The notes below the pieces were generated by a model that ran no database searches, was not told the origin of the DNA, and saw only the letters and a program-made list of their open reading frames with translations. Of a stretch of 6,342 bases of DNA, positions 5,692 through 6,342 are shown piece by piece. Location: the NCBI GenBank assembly GCA_030429325.1, contig JAUICT010000137.1, forward strand, positions 1 through 6,342, in the 5' to 3' direction. Each line of letters starts with the position of its first letter. Position 1 is the first letter of the stretch. Source of the DNA: Bacteroidia bacterium (GTDB taxonomy: Bacteria; Bacteroidota; Bacteroidia; Flavobacteriales; Flavobacteriaceae). Made by a program: the position numbers and the translations under genes.

Positions 5692-6342
5692 TTATTCTTC
5701 TATATATATTCTTAATCCATAAACCCTAGAGGGAATTATCGCAATTCTCTGATTTTCAATCGAAAGAATGTTTCTTTGTGCTAAGAATTTTTTAGCATCT
5801 TCCAAGTTTTTAACTTTTAGGGTTATCCAATCTACCCCAATGTTCTCATCGGAAACGGTATAGGAAATTACTGGGCCGTCCTCAAGAATCCATTTATTAG
5901 CGGTATCATCACCAAATAACATTGTCCAATCTCTTATGGCTGATTGATTAATGGATAAATGAACTTCTTTAAGTCCAACAATACCGAGTGGGTTCGATTC
6001 CATGGCGATATTGAGTTTTTCATCAAGTTCTTGCTTTGTTTCTCCTTTAATCGTTCTATTGGCAAAATTGTATCCAGGATTTAAGTATTGCCAAAAAGCG
6101 ATATGTATATTGGAACGTTTGCTCATTGAATCAAGATTGATTTGTTTTCCGATTGTAATCTGGGAATCTTTGGAAACAATTTTGAAATCGAAAGGGGGTT
6201 CATGTTTTGTTCCGGTAGACTTCATAGCAATTGAAGTTGAATCAATATTTTTGGCATTAAACAATATCCTGTTGTATTTGCCCGCATCCTTTATTTCTTT
6301 TATTGGAGGGTTGACAGATAAAAGTTCTAAAGTAGTATTTCC
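5692..6342 (-). CDS. VOC/glyoxalase-like fold protein (5' end outside window)
   Basis: The frame is open from the right edge to TAA at 5694-5692, giving 216 visible residues and a missing N-terminus. The visible part begins in a strand, GNTTLELLSV (1-10), where first-half VOC modules place their metal-ligand Glu. A second module spans about 123-216: GLKEVHLSINQSAIRDWTML, then GPVISYTVSD, VDWITLKVKNLEDAKKFLAQ (170-189) and a final strand YGLRIYIEE (208-216). The repeated beta-alpha-beta-beta-beta order suits two-module glyoxalase-like families such as Glyoxalase_3 or DUF5829, which include many proteins without a known reaction. The middle (50-120) with NIHIAFWQYLNPGYNFANR is not recognised. 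Ligands cannot be assigned confidently, so activity is unproven. The gene is AT-rich, like the neighbouring TPR gene. Confidence 0.68.
   Translation of the reverse strand, partial: GNTTLELLSVNPPIKEIKDAGKYNRILFNAKNIDSTSIAMKSTGTKHEPPFDFKIVSKDSQITIGKQINLDSMSKRSNIHIAFWQYLNPGYNFANRTIKGETKQELDEKLNIAMESNPLGIVGLKEVHLSINQSAIRDWTMLFGDDTANKWILEDGPVISYTVSDENIGVDWITLKVKNLEDAKKFLAQRNILSIENQRIAIIPSRVYGLRIYIEE

Noticed and set aside
5384..5722. Plus-strand frame of 112 codons as a genuine gene
   Set aside because: Only the PNKGYYR segment is recognisable; the rest looks non-coding and the end overlaps the opposing VOC-like gene. Kept as a remnant within the 5315-5691 entry.
1..6342. CRISPR arrays, tRNA or rRNA genes, insertion sequences, phage or defence genes
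   Set aside because: Read through on both strands; no regularly spaced repeats, cloverleaf-like sequences, transposase motifs or recognisable defence proteins were seen.

Overview
The window looks like chromosomal DNA from a marine-type Flavobacteriaceae (phylum Bacteroidota). The grounds are moderate GC, several promoter-like boxes close to the Bacteroidota consensus TAnnTTTG, a Bacteroidota-style lipoprotein signal, and protein sequences (MtaB, a small alpha/beta hydrolase, a MltD-like lytic transglycosylase) that read like flavobacterial family members. The genus was inferred from memory of such proteins and could not be tested.

Layout. Positions 1-603 (minus) hold the N-terminal third of a secreted lipoprotein, probably of the amidohydrolase family; its 3' end lies outside the window. 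Positions 693-1085 (minus) encode a four-helix membrane protein of unknown function. A roughly 100 bp divergent intergenic region separates it from mtaB (1186-2514, plus), the tRNA ms2t6A37 methylthiotransferase. A strong bidirectional hairpin terminator at 2513-2540 ends mtaB and the convergent small GNAT-like gene (2562-2855, minus). A second divergent region (2856-3015), with a 17 bp perfect palindrome, leads to an alpha/beta hydrolase (3016-3678, plus). This is followed by a broken MltD-like lytic transglycosylase (3725-4604, plus).

Right of about 4605 the DNA becomes visibly more AT-rich and looks like accessory sequence. It holds a TPR protein (4670-5314, minus), about 375 bp of apparently degenerate sequence (5315-5691), and a partial VOC/glyoxalase-like gene (5692-6342, minus) that runs off the right edge.

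I see no convincing new multi-gene system. mtaB (tRNA modification), the small acetyltransferase, the hydrolase and the transglycosylase appear to be independent housekeeping functions with separate transcription signals. The most notable observations are two. First, the transglycosylase has lost its reading frame together with what appears to be about 30 conserved residues, leaving the membrane anchor and the catalytic part in different frames. Second, a 12-codon segment of its extreme C-terminus recurs about 920 bp downstream with mostly synonymous differences, on the far side of the TPR gene, which suggests a paralogous or duplicated remnant.
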